From NCBI GenBank assembly GCA_045629285.1, contig JAZQQY010000018.1, positions 1 through 64,000 of the forward strand: 64,000 nt of DNA. The letters run 5' to 3'. Source of the DNA: UBA1723 sp045629285. GTDB taxonomy: Bacteria; Bacteroidota; Bacteroidia; Bacteroidales; Paludibacteraceae. The notes beneath the pieces are model-generated. The model worked only from the letters and a program-made list of their open reading frames with translations. It searched no databases and was not told the origin of the DNA. Below, piece by piece: positions 17,097 to 25,438 of the stretch; positions within the stretch are counted from its first letter, which is position 1, and each line of letters opens with the position of its first letter. The translations under genes were made by a program, and so were the position numbers.

Positions 17097-17213
17097 ATGG
17101 ACTTTTTTATGGCAAAGAGGTCTGACAACATTTCTTTTAATGAAATTAGCGACATCTACCGAAGTCTATTTTTAACTTTCATTAACAAAGCGGAGTCTAT
17201 TTGTGGACTTTAA
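17097..17213 (+). CDS. Possible 38-aa peptide
   Basis: A short intact frame (MDFFMAKRSDNISF...) between the symporter and the surface-protein genes. No homology recognised and no good promoter. May be chance or a gene remnant; listed for completeness. Confidence 0.15.
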   Translation: MDFFMAKRSDNISFNEISDIYRSLFLTFINKAESICGL

Positions 17214-17288
17214 GATCAGCCATTAAACAAAAATCAGTAACTTTACGGGATGAGCAAACCCAAAACAATTTTGATGAAAGCAAGCTGA

Positions 17289-18317
17289 ATGAAAAGATTA
17301 ATTACATTCATATTTACGTTACTTACACTACACACACTCTGCGCCCAAGAACGCAGAAAGGGAGACATTTTTACAGAAAATGGAATCACTTATAAAGTGG
17401 TAGGCGAATTTCTAACCATTGACGCAAAAGACACAAAAGATGCAAAAGAGGGAATTGCCGGACCTGAATCATTCCATTGGGCTGGAGATGCACTTGTGAT
17501 TGCAGTCGACGAAATCAACAAAGACGTCATAATTCCACCTCACGTAGGAAGACTAAAAGTAATCGGACTTACCGACAGTCTATTCTACGGCAAGACAATC
17601 AACCGTATCTGGCTACCACGCGATCTAAAGATAATCGGTCGTTCCGCTTTTGAAAATGCGAGAATCAACAGTGGAATGATGATTGTACACAATGTTGAAT
17701 CGTATTACAAGAACTGCTTCAAAAACCTTGACGCAGGCGTCTGTTTTGATGTCACAAAAGACATAGATCCAAACAATAAGAATTCCAAACTAAAGGAGCA
17801 TATATGTGAACCAACAGGTGGCTTTTACGCCTCAACAAGCTGTCTAAAGTATTTGAAGCCAATCCGTAATTATCTGATGACCGCAAGAAGCAAAAATTAT
17901 GACGAATGGATTGACAAAGCCTACCAGAAAGACGAAGATTGGAAAGCACTACGATTAAGTTTTGAAGGTTCCGAAGCGGCTTCCGCAAAAAGAAGTTTCA
18001 GAACAATGCCGACAAGTTCAAAGAAATATATGAACATAAGCATCGGATTGGCAGACGTTTCCAAGTTGTATGCCGACACTCTTGCTGCAGGTGAAAAAAA
18101 CCGATTTTATTACGGACTGACAGCAAGATACGAGGAGATTGCCATCTATTCAGTCTACAACAAGAGCAAGAAACGAGGTGTCACTACTAAATACAAAGAG
18201 CAGATGACTCCTGTCAGCAATCCGGCATTGAAAGAGGGGTGGCATCTTGAATTTACGAACAAAGGCTACGTTGACAAATTCCAGCTTACTGGCAAACCAG
18301 TTAAAGAAAAGAAATAA
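17289..18317 (+). CDS. Secreted BspA-like protein A
   Basis: 342 aa with a signal peptide ending at LCAQ (about residue 19). Residues 30-150 read like a short BspA/LRR_5 module: IIPPHVGRLKVIGLTDSLFYG followed by LPRDLKIIGRSAFENARI. The remainder is of unknown fold. It resembles the next gene in order of elements (NGITYKVV versus NGLEFYVV, then one LRR-like unit), so the two are probably ancient tandem duplicates. The three genes from here to 22400 are co-directional with gaps of 2 and 13 nt, likely one operon for exported or surface proteins. Function unknown. Confidence 0.7.
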   Translation: MKRLITFIFTLLTLHTLCAQERRKGDIFTENGITYKVVGEFLTIDAKDTKDAKEGIAGPESFHWAGDALVIAVDEINKDVIIPPHVGRLKVIGLTDSLFYGKTINRIWLPRDLKIIGRSAFENARINSGMMIVHNVESYYKNCFKNLDAGVCFDVTKDIDPNNKNSKLKEHICEPTGGFYASTSCLKYLKPIRNYLMTARSKNYDEWIDKAYQKDEDWKALRLSFEGSEAASAKRSFRTMPTSSKKYMNISIGLADVSKLYADTLAAGEKNRFYYGLTARYEEIAIYSVYNKSKKRGVTTKYKEQMTPVSNPALKEGWHLEFTNKGYVDKFQLTGKPVKEKK

Positions 18318-18319
18318 CG

Positions 18320-19573
18320 ATGAAAAGGACTATTTTATACATACTCGCAACGATTCTATCTGTTTGTCAGGCATACAGTCAAAAGTTTGGAGAGACACCA
18401 TCTGACCCGGCAACCATAGGCAGCACATTCGAACAAAACGGTTTGGAATTCTATGTAGTCGATAGATATCCATACGGTCTACCATATAAAGGCGTAGACT
18501 ATGGTGGACAAGTTGTGGTGATGGGGCCAAGCAGCAGTGAATCAAGACAAGAAATATTTATTCCAGGAAAAGTCACACTTTCTTGGACTGACGCTCAAGG
18601 AAAAGTAAGGATAGCAATATTCTCTGTTGCTGCCATCAACGATCAGGCATTCATGAACAACAATGTTGAAACTCTTCGTTTGCCAACGTCAATAGGAATA
18701 ATTGGAAAGGAAGCATTCAAAGGTTTAACCGTAAGATGCGGTTATCTCATCGTGCCACAAGCAAGGCTCACAATGAAAAATGCTTTTGCCGATCTAAAGG
18801 CATCATTAGTATTCTACTCAATGAGCGAAGACGCATCGTCGTTCCCTAAGACATTCGAAGACAAAGAAAACCTTCCACCTATATATATCAGACATTCCGA
18901 CCTTTACAATTGTCAGGAAGCATACGGTTGGCCAGCCAAAGATATTATCACAGTCGGAGACTCTATTATTGCAAGATGGCAAACGAGAGCCACTCCAAAA
19001 GATCTTATCAGAACAGAGCAGGAACTTGTAAGAAGCAAATACCCTTCTCAAGACAGCATCAGACGCGACAGTATAAGAAGAGGGTATACCGTCTACAGAC
19101 CATCTCTTAACGAACTGATAGATAAAGCAACAAACAAATTGACTGATTACGAAGGCAACAACAATACAAGCATAAAAAAACCACAGCAATTCTATACTAT
19201 CAGCAACAAATACAAGACTGGAATACGTGTCTACTATCGTAAGATTAAGTCTAAAAACAGCGACAAGTACGGTGATTGCCGCGATCGTTTCTCAAGAACA
19301 ACATTCTTAGTCTACAATCCATATTTAAGGAAGACAGAGACCTATTCTGAGGTTGAGATGGACGAATCTCTGTTCAGAGCTAAGAAAAGCGATGAGTATT
19401 TCTACTTCACGATGGATGGCAAACAGATAAACGCCAAATCATTGATTTCCCCCGATGGATTCGACCCTTTTGGCACAAAAGTAGTCGAAGATTCGGAGCT
19501 TGAGCAGAACAAGAAGAACACAAAGAAAATTGAGAACAAGCTAAACAATATGATGAAAGAGTTTGGCTTCTAA
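18320..19573 (+). CDS. Secreted BspA-like protein B
   Basis: 417 aa. Signal peptide ending near residue 21 (CQAYSQ). An LRR_5-like unit (AINDQAFMNNNVETLRLPTS, then IGIIGKEAFKGL) lies at about 110-140. The lysine- and asparagine-rich C-terminus (residues about 385-417) is helical and may be coiled. It starts 2 nt after the previous stop. No catalytic motif was recognised; a surface or adhesion role is inference from the BspA-like unit. Confidence 0.7.
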   Translation: MKRTILYILATILSVCQAYSQKFGETPSDPATIGSTFEQNGLEFYVVDRYPYGLPYKGVDYGGQVVVMGPSSSESRQEIFIPGKVTLSWTDAQGKVRIAIFSVAAINDQAFMNNNVETLRLPTSIGIIGKEAFKGLTVRCGYLIVPQARLTMKNAFADLKASLVFYSMSEDASSFPKTFEDKENLPPIYIRHSDLYNCQEAYGWPAKDIITVGDSIIARWQTRATPKDLIRTEQELVRSKYPSQDSIRRDSIRRGYTVYRPSLNELIDKATNKLTDYEGNNNTSIKKPQQFYTISNKYKTGIRVYYRKIKSKNSDKYGDCRDRFSRTTFLVYNPYLRKTETYSEVEMDESLFRAKKSDEYFYFTMDGKQINAKSLISPDGFDPFGTKVVEDSELEQNKKNTKKIENKLNNMMKEFGF

Positions 19574-19586
19574 CAAAGAAAAAGAT

Positions 19587-22400
19587 ATGACTATGGATAA
19601 GAAAGTAAAATTTGCATTGCTCGCCACAGCATTTGCATCATTGATGTCATGCGGTGGAGGAGAGAATGGAGCAAATGCTTCATTAGAAGGAGCTGAAAAC
19701 TATGTTGCAGATGTAGCCGACGGCGATGTGTTCATCTCCGGAGTCGTCTCAGACGCAACAGCACAACCATTGTCAGGTGTTTTGGTGAGTTCTGGTAAAG
19801 ATACAACAATCACAGACAAAAACGGTTTCTACCAGTTCACTCATGGAAGCATTTCCAACGGAAGATGTGTAGTAAAATTTGATAAAAAAGGTTATTTTTC
19901 AGTTGTCAGAACAGGACAAATTGACGACGATAACGAATCCAAGCTTGATGCTATTATGCAGCCAACAGAGAAAGTCAACGGTGTTTCCAACGTATTCGTT
20001 TTCGATGCAGACTCAGCTGTTTCTCTAAAAATAGGCGAAACGACAGTAAGGATTCCTGCCAAATCTCTTGTATACGAGTCGACAGAAGCCGAGTATACAG
20101 GTGAAGTGGTTGCGAACATGTACTATCTTGACCCTAACAGCAAAGATTTCACAAATGCGATGCCCGGTGGCGATATGTCGGCAGTGACAGAAGATGGAAA
20201 GAGCGTCATTCTACTTTCATACGGAATGGTAGAGGTGACACTACTTGACACTTTAGGCAAGAAGCTTCAATTGAAAAAAGGAGCAGAGAGCAACATGTCG
20301 TTCCCGTCGCCAAAAGGATTCTCAGAGAAACAGCTCCACAACTCTATTCCTCTATGGTATTTCGACGAAGTACAGGGAGTATGGGTTGAAGAAGGCGTTG
20401 CCGAAAAGAATGGAAACATCTACTCTGGAAACGTAAAGCACTTTTCATGGCACAATCTAGACTATCCAAATATAAGAGCCAGCATCTGCGGAAAAGTCAC
20501 AAACAGTGATGGCGATCCTCTGCCAAACATCAAAGTCACAGTATCGCAAACATACGCATTCACCGATGATAATGGATACTATTGCGTGTACGTGCCAAAA
20601 GAGACTCCAGTTTTTGTAACAGTGTGTCCTGAAGACTACGCAGGTTATACAAATCCTCCTATCTATGAGGTAGAGGGTCTTGCGGCAAAATCTGTATTCA
20701 CACAAAATGTAATACTGCCAGCATTCCCTTGCGTTAAGGGCAAAGTTTACAGAAAAGGATATAAAGCTAACGATTGTCCATTGTACGGTGTAAAAGTATC
20801 AGCTTCTCCAAGAAGCCATGGATTCACTAACGTAAAGGGAGAATATTCAATATACATTAAAGACGACGAGCCTGTCACTGTCAGTGTCAAGCCAGAAGAC
20901 TACTGTGGATACAAGAGCAAAGAGTATAAATTCAACGATCATAGCGAAATTGATAAAAATGAAAGATACAATTTTGAACTTCCTGAAAAAAGGAAAGCAT
21001 GGGGTCGTGTGAGATTTACAGATGGCAGCACATATCCTGATCCTATTAAGGTCACTGTGAAAATTAATGGGCAAGATATGGATCCTGTGACTACAACATG
21101 GTATTCTTGTTATTGTTTTGATTATTTGGAAGAATCTAAGGATATCACCGTAAGAGTGAAGTCTGAAGACTTCTTCAACTGTGAAGGAAAAGAATACCAG
21201 TGCGAAATTTACGGCAAACTCATAAATGTCCCGACTATTATTTTAGCCACAGGACAGAGAATCTATGGTCGTATCGTCAACTCTTGTGGTCCGTCGACAG
21301 CAAAAGTCTCGCTATATGTCGGCAAGAAAAGAAAAGAAAGACATACATTGGATCAAGAGACATCAAATCTAGGAGATTTCTCAATTTACGTTCCTTTAAC
21401 AGATGTAGAGAAGAAAAAAGATCTAAGAATCAACTGTTTCGGTACACAGGTCAACATTCCTATTAAAAACAAGGGAAATGGCGAAGATATCAACATAGGA
21501 AATATTGACATTTGTGGCGACGGACAACTTGATTCCAATTGTGTCTACGTTAACCTTGACAAAAAAATCGTCAAATTCTATCTTGACAATGACATAATGG
21601 AGAAAGTTTCATTTGATGGAATAAAAGGCATTGCCTATCGCACCAACTCTTACCAAAAATGGTATAAGAGTGATGAATATAAGGGCAAACTAATCATCAA
21701 AAACGATGTGAAAGAGTATTATACTGGAGGTTGTTCCGCAACGACACATCTCTCTATCGTAACACCAGAACAAAAGGTATATGAAAATAAAATATGGTCA
21801 TCGTCAGGAAAAGATTTCTCATCCTACTTTGGTGAAAGAGTTTATAATATTTCAACAAACTTGATGGACATAGACGGCAACGACATCTACGTATATGGCA
21901 CAATTGCATTCAAGCCAATCCTTGGAGAGAAATACATGGATGAAAGATTAAGGCAATACGAGTTCGTTTACGGTAAAAGCGAGACAGATAGTTTCAAAAA
22001 ATATCTATTCTCTCAGACAGAGACTAAAAAAATTGAAGACTACTTGAAAAAAGAGTTGAAGATGTCTGAGAAAGAGACTATCCGTGATGACCAAGGTGAT
22101 TTTGCCACTATCTTCGTAGGAGAAAATGACCTTGCAATCATAAAGCGCAAGAAAACTGGCAAGAGCGAAGTGACAATGATTCACAAAGAAGGCATTGGAA
22201 ATGAGAAGCTATACAACTGCTGGAAAGTAAGTTTCGTTGGTTCTACAATGAAGAGTCCGACTCAGTACATGTGGAAGAGCGATATCGAGATCATCAACAT
22301 GAAGATGTTCGGAGCAGCAATGGGAATCAAGTTTGAGAAGACAAACATTCCGGAAGAGAAGTGCGGTTGTTCAAATGGAGAAGCTCCTATGGCAAACTGA
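19587..22400 (+). CDS. Surface lipoprotein with five carboxypeptidase-regulatory-like beta domains
   Basis: 937 aa from the ATG at 19587 (a second ATG at 19593 is equally possible). Lipobox LMSC within the first 25 residues. Five repeats of about 60-70 aa with the pattern (I/V)xGxVxxxxGxPLxGVxVxxxxxxxTDxxGxY occur at about 46-107, 296-360, 380-445, 470-540 and 555-625, the CarboxypepD_reg/CNA-B-like beta-sandwich type. The C-terminal third lacks known motifs and ends in a Cys-rich KCGCSNGEAP. Last gene of the three-gene run, followed by a strong terminator. Likely displayed on the surface. Confidence 0.72.
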   Translation: MTMDKKVKFALLATAFASLMSCGGGENGANASLEGAENYVADVADGDVFISGVVSDATAQPLSGVLVSSGKDTTITDKNGFYQFTHGSISNGRCVVKFDKKGYFSVVRTGQIDDDNESKLDAIMQPTEKVNGVSNVFVFDADSAVSLKIGETTVRIPAKSLVYESTEAEYTGEVVANMYYLDPNSKDFTNAMPGGDMSAVTEDGKSVILLSYGMVEVTLLDTLGKKLQLKKGAESNMSFPSPKGFSEKQLHNSIPLWYFDEVQGVWVEEGVAEKNGNIYSGNVKHFSWHNLDYPNIRASICGKVTNSDGDPLPNIKVTVSQTYAFTDDNGYYCVYVPKETPVFVTVCPEDYAGYTNPPIYEVEGLAAKSVFTQNVILPAFPCVKGKVYRKGYKANDCPLYGVKVSASPRSHGFTNVKGEYSIYIKDDEPVTVSVKPEDYCGYKSKEYKFNDHSEIDKNERYNFELPEKRKAWGRVRFTDGSTYPDPIKVTVKINGQDMDPVTTTWYSCYCFDYLEESKDITVRVKSEDFFNCEGKEYQCEIYGKLINVPTIILATGQRIYGRIVNSCGPSTAKVSLYVGKKRKERHTLDQETSNLGDFSIYVPLTDVEKKKDLRINCFGTQVNIPIKNKGNGEDINIGNIDICGDGQLDSNCVYVNLDKKIVKFYLDNDIMEKVSFDGIKGIAYRTNSYQKWYKSDEYKGKLIIKNDVKEYYTGGCSATTHLSIVTPEQKVYENKIWSSSGKDFSSYFGERVYNISTNLMDIDGNDIYVYGTIAFKPILGEKYMDERLRQYEFVYGKSETDSFKKYLFSQTETKKIEDYLKKELKMSEKETIRDDQGDFATIFVGENDLAIIKRKKTGKSEVTMIHKEGIGNEKLYNCWKVSFVGSTMKSPTQYMWKSDIEIINMKMFGAAMGIKFEKTNIPEEKCGCSNGEAPMAN

Positions 22401-22417
22401 TGCATTCAAGCAATAAC

Positions 22418-22445
22418 AAAAAAGGACGCAATCGCGTCCTTTTTT
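22418..22445. terminator. Bidirectional intrinsic terminator
   Basis: A6 GGACGC, loop AATC, GCGTCC T6: a perfect stem serving the lipoprotein gene (plus) and the EamA gene (minus). Confidence 0.92.
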
Positions 22446-22466
22446 GTTTATCTACAGATAGTGTAA

Positions 22467-23396
22467 TCAACTCTGTTTTTCTGAACTCTTGCCTTTAGAC
22501 TTGTTTACCAGCACGACTCCAAGCACTACCGCAGCACAAGAAAGCACCTTCATCGGAGATAGTTCATCCATACCGAGATAAATGCCGAGTGATGTTGCAA
22601 CAATCGGTTGCATATAAGAATACAGGCTCACCAACGTCGGACGGAGATTTTTCTGTCCGATTGGAATCAAGAAATAGGCGATGAAAGTCGCAAAAAGAAC
22701 AAGATATCCAAGTTCAAGGAAGCATACCGTCGGCACGTTTGCATAATCCACAGCCATTAAATCCGGAGCCGAAAACGGAGCCGACATCACGAATGAAAAC
22801 AGGAATATCCACTTCATGAAGGTCACCACAGAATACTTCTGGATCACAGGGCGGAAGATCCCAAGGTACGACGCGAATAAAATACTATTCAGCAAAATAA
22901 GTATGATTCCGAACGGAGTAGTCGTGCGTGCAGTCTCAGCCGTCGCAATGCTACTATTATAAATAAGCAGAATAACACCAGCCATACTTATCGCAACACC
23001 CACAGCCTTCTTGCCAGTAATGGGTTCTTTCAAAGCCACAGCAGCAAAAAGCATAGTGAATACAGGTCCCAACGAAGCTATGATGGAACAATCGAAAGGA
23101 GTCGTGTAGTTGATTCCGACAAGGAAAGTAAGCTGAGTGCCGTAATAGCCTAGCAAACTAGCCAAAAATATCTTAAAGAGATCCTTCCTGTCGACAGATT
23201 CCTTTGGCGAGAATACCGACAGAATCCAGAAAAGGAGACCCGCTCCGACAGAACGCAAAGTGAAAAGAGAAAGAGGCGTAAAGACATGAGAGTTGGTCAA
23301 ATCCTTCGTCAACACAATATTAAAACCGAAAATGAGATATGCACCACATGCAGCAAGGTGGCCAGCAAGCAATCTCCTATTATTACCGTCTTCCAT
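22467..23396 (-). CDS. EamA-family drug/metabolite transporter
   Basis: 309 aa from the ATG at 23396 (MEDGNNRRLLAG); a start 10 codons upstream is possible. About ten hydrophobic helices in two EamA repeats: AYLIFGFNIVLTKDL near the start, and GIILILLNSILFASYLGIF in the second half. GPVFTMLFAAVALKEPITGKK is the typical repeat end. The exporter substrate cannot be predicted. Divergent from cdsA. Confidence 0.88.
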   Translation of the reverse strand: MEDGNNRRLLAGHLAACGAYLIFGFNIVLTKDLTNSHVFTPLSLFTLRSVGAGLLFWILSVFSPKESVDRKDLFKIFLASLLGYYGTQLTFLVGINYTTPFDCSIIASLGPVFTMLFAAVALKEPITGKKAVGVAISMAGVILLIYNSSIATAETARTTTPFGIILILLNSILFASYLGIFRPVIQKYSVVTFMKWIFLFSFVMSAPFSAPDLMAVDYANVPTVCFLELGYLVLFATFIAYFLIPIGQKNLRPTLVSLYSYMQPIVATSLGIYLGMDELSPMKVLSCAAVVLGVVLVNKSKGKSSEKQS

Positions 23397-23478
23397 CAAA
23401 AAGTCAATTTTTATAACGGGATACAAAATTACTATTTTTCCAGCATTTTGCTAAAAAGAGCGAAAAAAGCAGTTAATA

Positions 23479-23510
23479 TTTGTTAAAACGATATACGCAT
23501 AGTATCTTTG
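23479..23510 (+). promoter_or_regulatory. cdsA: Promoter of cdsA
   Basis: TTTG at 23479-23482, 20 nt, TATCTTTG at 23503-23510: a full Bacteroidota -33/-7 pair, 32 nt before the cdsA start. Confidence 0.7.
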
Positions 23511-23542
23511 GCGTAATTTTTGAACTTAAAGTCTAGTATATT

Positions 23543-24400
23543 TTGAAAAACTTAGTCATAAGAGCATTGACAGGAGCCGTGCTGCTTGGAATCATGATTA
23601 CGGCCATTTTAATGCCACCATACATATTCGGAATCGTATTTTTCATATTGACAATGCTATGCCTGTATGAGTTTTACGGATTATGCTACAAAGTAGAGCA
23701 GGCAAAACCGATCTCACGTTGGGCGATGGTAGGCGGAGGAATGTTGTTCCTTTCCGTTTTCTTGGCAGAATATCTTCAGGCTCCATACATCGTGCCATTG
23801 ATGTACGTTCCTTTCTTCACTGGAACATTTGTAGTCGAGCTATTTCGTCACAACGGTTCTCCTATATTGAACGTGGCAATGTCGTTGCTTGGACATATCT
23901 ACGTCGCACTTCCATTCTCATGTCTATGCATGATTGAAAGTATGGGTGCCGACGTCAACGGCATGAATTGGCAGGGAGGATTGCTTGTATTGGCATTCTT
24001 CATCGCGATATGGGTTTCCGACACAGGCGCATATCTGGTTGGACGAGCCATCGGAAAGCACAAACTTTACGAGAGAGTTTCTCCTAAGAAATCATGGGAA
24101 GGATTTTGGGGCGGATTTGTTTTGGCGACGACAGCCGGATTCTTCTTCGGCAAATATTTTCCAAATCTACCAGTCATCAACGGGCATCAGTTGTGTGAGT
24201 GGCAATGGGCGATCTTCTTCGCATTGATATGCATTTTGGGAACTTTAGGTGATTTGGTGGAAAGCCTTTTCAAGAGATATTTCAAGGTAAAAGACTCTAG
24301 CAACATGCTACCTGGACACGGTGGTTTCCTTGACAGATTTGATAGCGCGATAATTTCAGCTCCATTCGCATACGCGATTTTGCTTCTTTTTTTTCATTAA
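23543..24400 (+). CDS. cdsA: Phosphatidate cytidylyltransferase
   Basis: 285 aa, TTG start. Makes CDP-diacylglycerol from phosphatidic acid and CTP at the inner membrane. The CDS family signature is clear in the last third: SDTGAYLVGRAIGKHKL, SPKKSWEGFWGG and LGDLVESLFKRYFKVKDSS, ending in LPGHGGFLDRFDS. About eight membrane segments. It supplies the substrate for PssA, encoded 5 kb downstream on the same strand. The polysaccharide-export genes lie between. Confidence 0.95.
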   Translation: MKNLVIRALTGAVLLGIMITAILMPPYIFGIVFFILTMLCLYEFYGLCYKVEQAKPISRWAMVGGGMLFLSVFLAEYLQAPYIVPLMYVPFFTGTFVVELFRHNGSPILNVAMSLLGHIYVALPFSCLCMIESMGADVNGMNWQGGLLVLAFFIAIWVSDTGAYLVGRAIGKHKLYERVSPKKSWEGFWGGFVLATTAGFFFGKYFPNLPVINGHQLCEWQWAIFFALICILGTLGDLVESLFKRYFKVKDSSNMLPGHGGFLDRFDSAIISAPFAYAILLLFFH

Positions 24401-24426
24401 AAAGTCATTTTTTTATTGAAATTATA

Positions 24427-24434
24427 TAATTTTG
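24427..24434 (+). promoter_or_regulatory. Probable -7 box for the polysaccharide export module
   Basis: TAATTTTG, 85 nt before the GTG start at 24519, implying a long 5' leader. Confidence 0.4.
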
Positions 24435-24518
24435 CCAAGAAATGTATCATTGTTGAAAGCTGGATTCGTTGCTTTTAACCGCAACTACTTAATTTAAGGA
24501 TTTTTAAAACTTATTGAC

Positions 24519-25313
24519 GTGAAAAGAACATTAAAACTTTTGGTGATAGCCATCTGTGCTGTATTGCTTTCTTCTTGTAAGACACAAGAAAAAATCTTGT
24601 ACTTTCAGGACATTCAATTGAACAAGAACGAACCTGTAGTAGGCTCACGAGACATTCGTTTGCAGCCTAAGGACCAGATTTCTATCATCGTCAATAGTAA
24701 GGACCCTCAGCTTGCTGCACTATTCAACCTTGCCACATCCAGCAACCAGGTAGGTTCGTCAGGTGGTAGTGGTTCATCAAAGATCTCCGGTTATACATTG
24801 GACGACAAAGGTGAAATTGACTTCCCAGTTCTAGGAAAGATCAAGATTACCGGCATGACTAAGAGTGAGGTTGCAGAACACGTCAAGACATCGTTGATCG
24901 AGGCAAACCTTATCAACGACCCAGTTGTAACTGTAGAGTTCATGAACCTATACGTCACTGTATTGGGAGAGGTTAGACTTCCAGGAAAGTATATGATCAC
25001 AAAAGACCAGATCACATTGCTTGAGGCATTGAGTATGGCTGGAGACCTAACCATTTATGGTATCAGAGACGGCATCTATGTGATCAGAGAGGAGAACGGT
25101 CAGCGTATCACATACAAGACAGACATTCGTTCAAAGAATTTATTTGCATCGCCTGCTTATTTCTTGAAGCAGAACGACGTGATCTACATTGAGCCAAACA
25201 AAACAGCGACTAAGAACTCTCGTATAGGTAGTGCAACAAGTATAGTATTCAGTTGTATTGGAGTATTCTTTACAGTCTTGAACCTTGTTCTTAGCCTTAC
25301 AAACAACAAATAA
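24519..25313 (+). CDS. Polysaccharide export lipoprotein (Wza-like)
   Basis: 264 aa, GTG start. Lipobox LLSSC at about residues 16-20. A Poly_export domain (RDIRLQPKDQISIIVNSKDP, then ISGYTLDDKGEIDFPVLGKI) and an SLBB-like segment (YVTVLGEVRLPGKYMI) are followed by a C-terminal hydrophobic stretch (about 240-258), the usual bacteroidal Wza arrangement. It forms the outer-membrane channel for capsule or exopolysaccharide. First of three genes with the Wzc-like kinase and CpsB-like phosphatase; no glycosyltransferases adjoin it. Confidence 0.9.
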   Translation: MKRTLKLLVIAICAVLLSSCKTQEKILYFQDIQLNKNEPVVGSRDIRLQPKDQISIIVNSKDPQLAALFNLATSSNQVGSSGGSGSSKISGYTLDDKGEIDFPVLGKIKITGMTKSEVAEHVKTSLIEANLINDPVVTVEFMNLYVTVLGEVRLPGKYMITKDQITLLEALSMAGDLTIYGIRDGIYVIREENGQRITYKTDIRSKNLFASPAYFLKQNDVIYIEPNKTATKNSRIGSATSIVFSCIGVFFTVLNLVLSLTNNK

Positions 25314-25398
25314 TAGAGGGTACAACGCAATATAATTGTTTGAGACTGTTCAAGTTGTATGATCAGGAAGTCCGGCAATCAAGGTGCGCAGAAATAAT

Positions 25399-25412
25399 TT
25401 GGGATCACCCAA
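25399..25412 (+). promoter_or_regulatory. Hairpin in the leader of the wzc-like gene
   Basis: TTGGG, loop ATCA, CCCAA in the 125-nt gap between the two export genes. No T tract follows; possible RNA processing or stability element. Confidence 0.3.
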
Positions 25413-25438
25413 TATTCTATAAAAGATAAATTTGAGGG

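Noticed and set aside
25427..25434. TAAATTTG just before the wzc-like start
   Set aside because: Only 4 nt from the ATG, too close for a normal promoter with a leader; probably chance.
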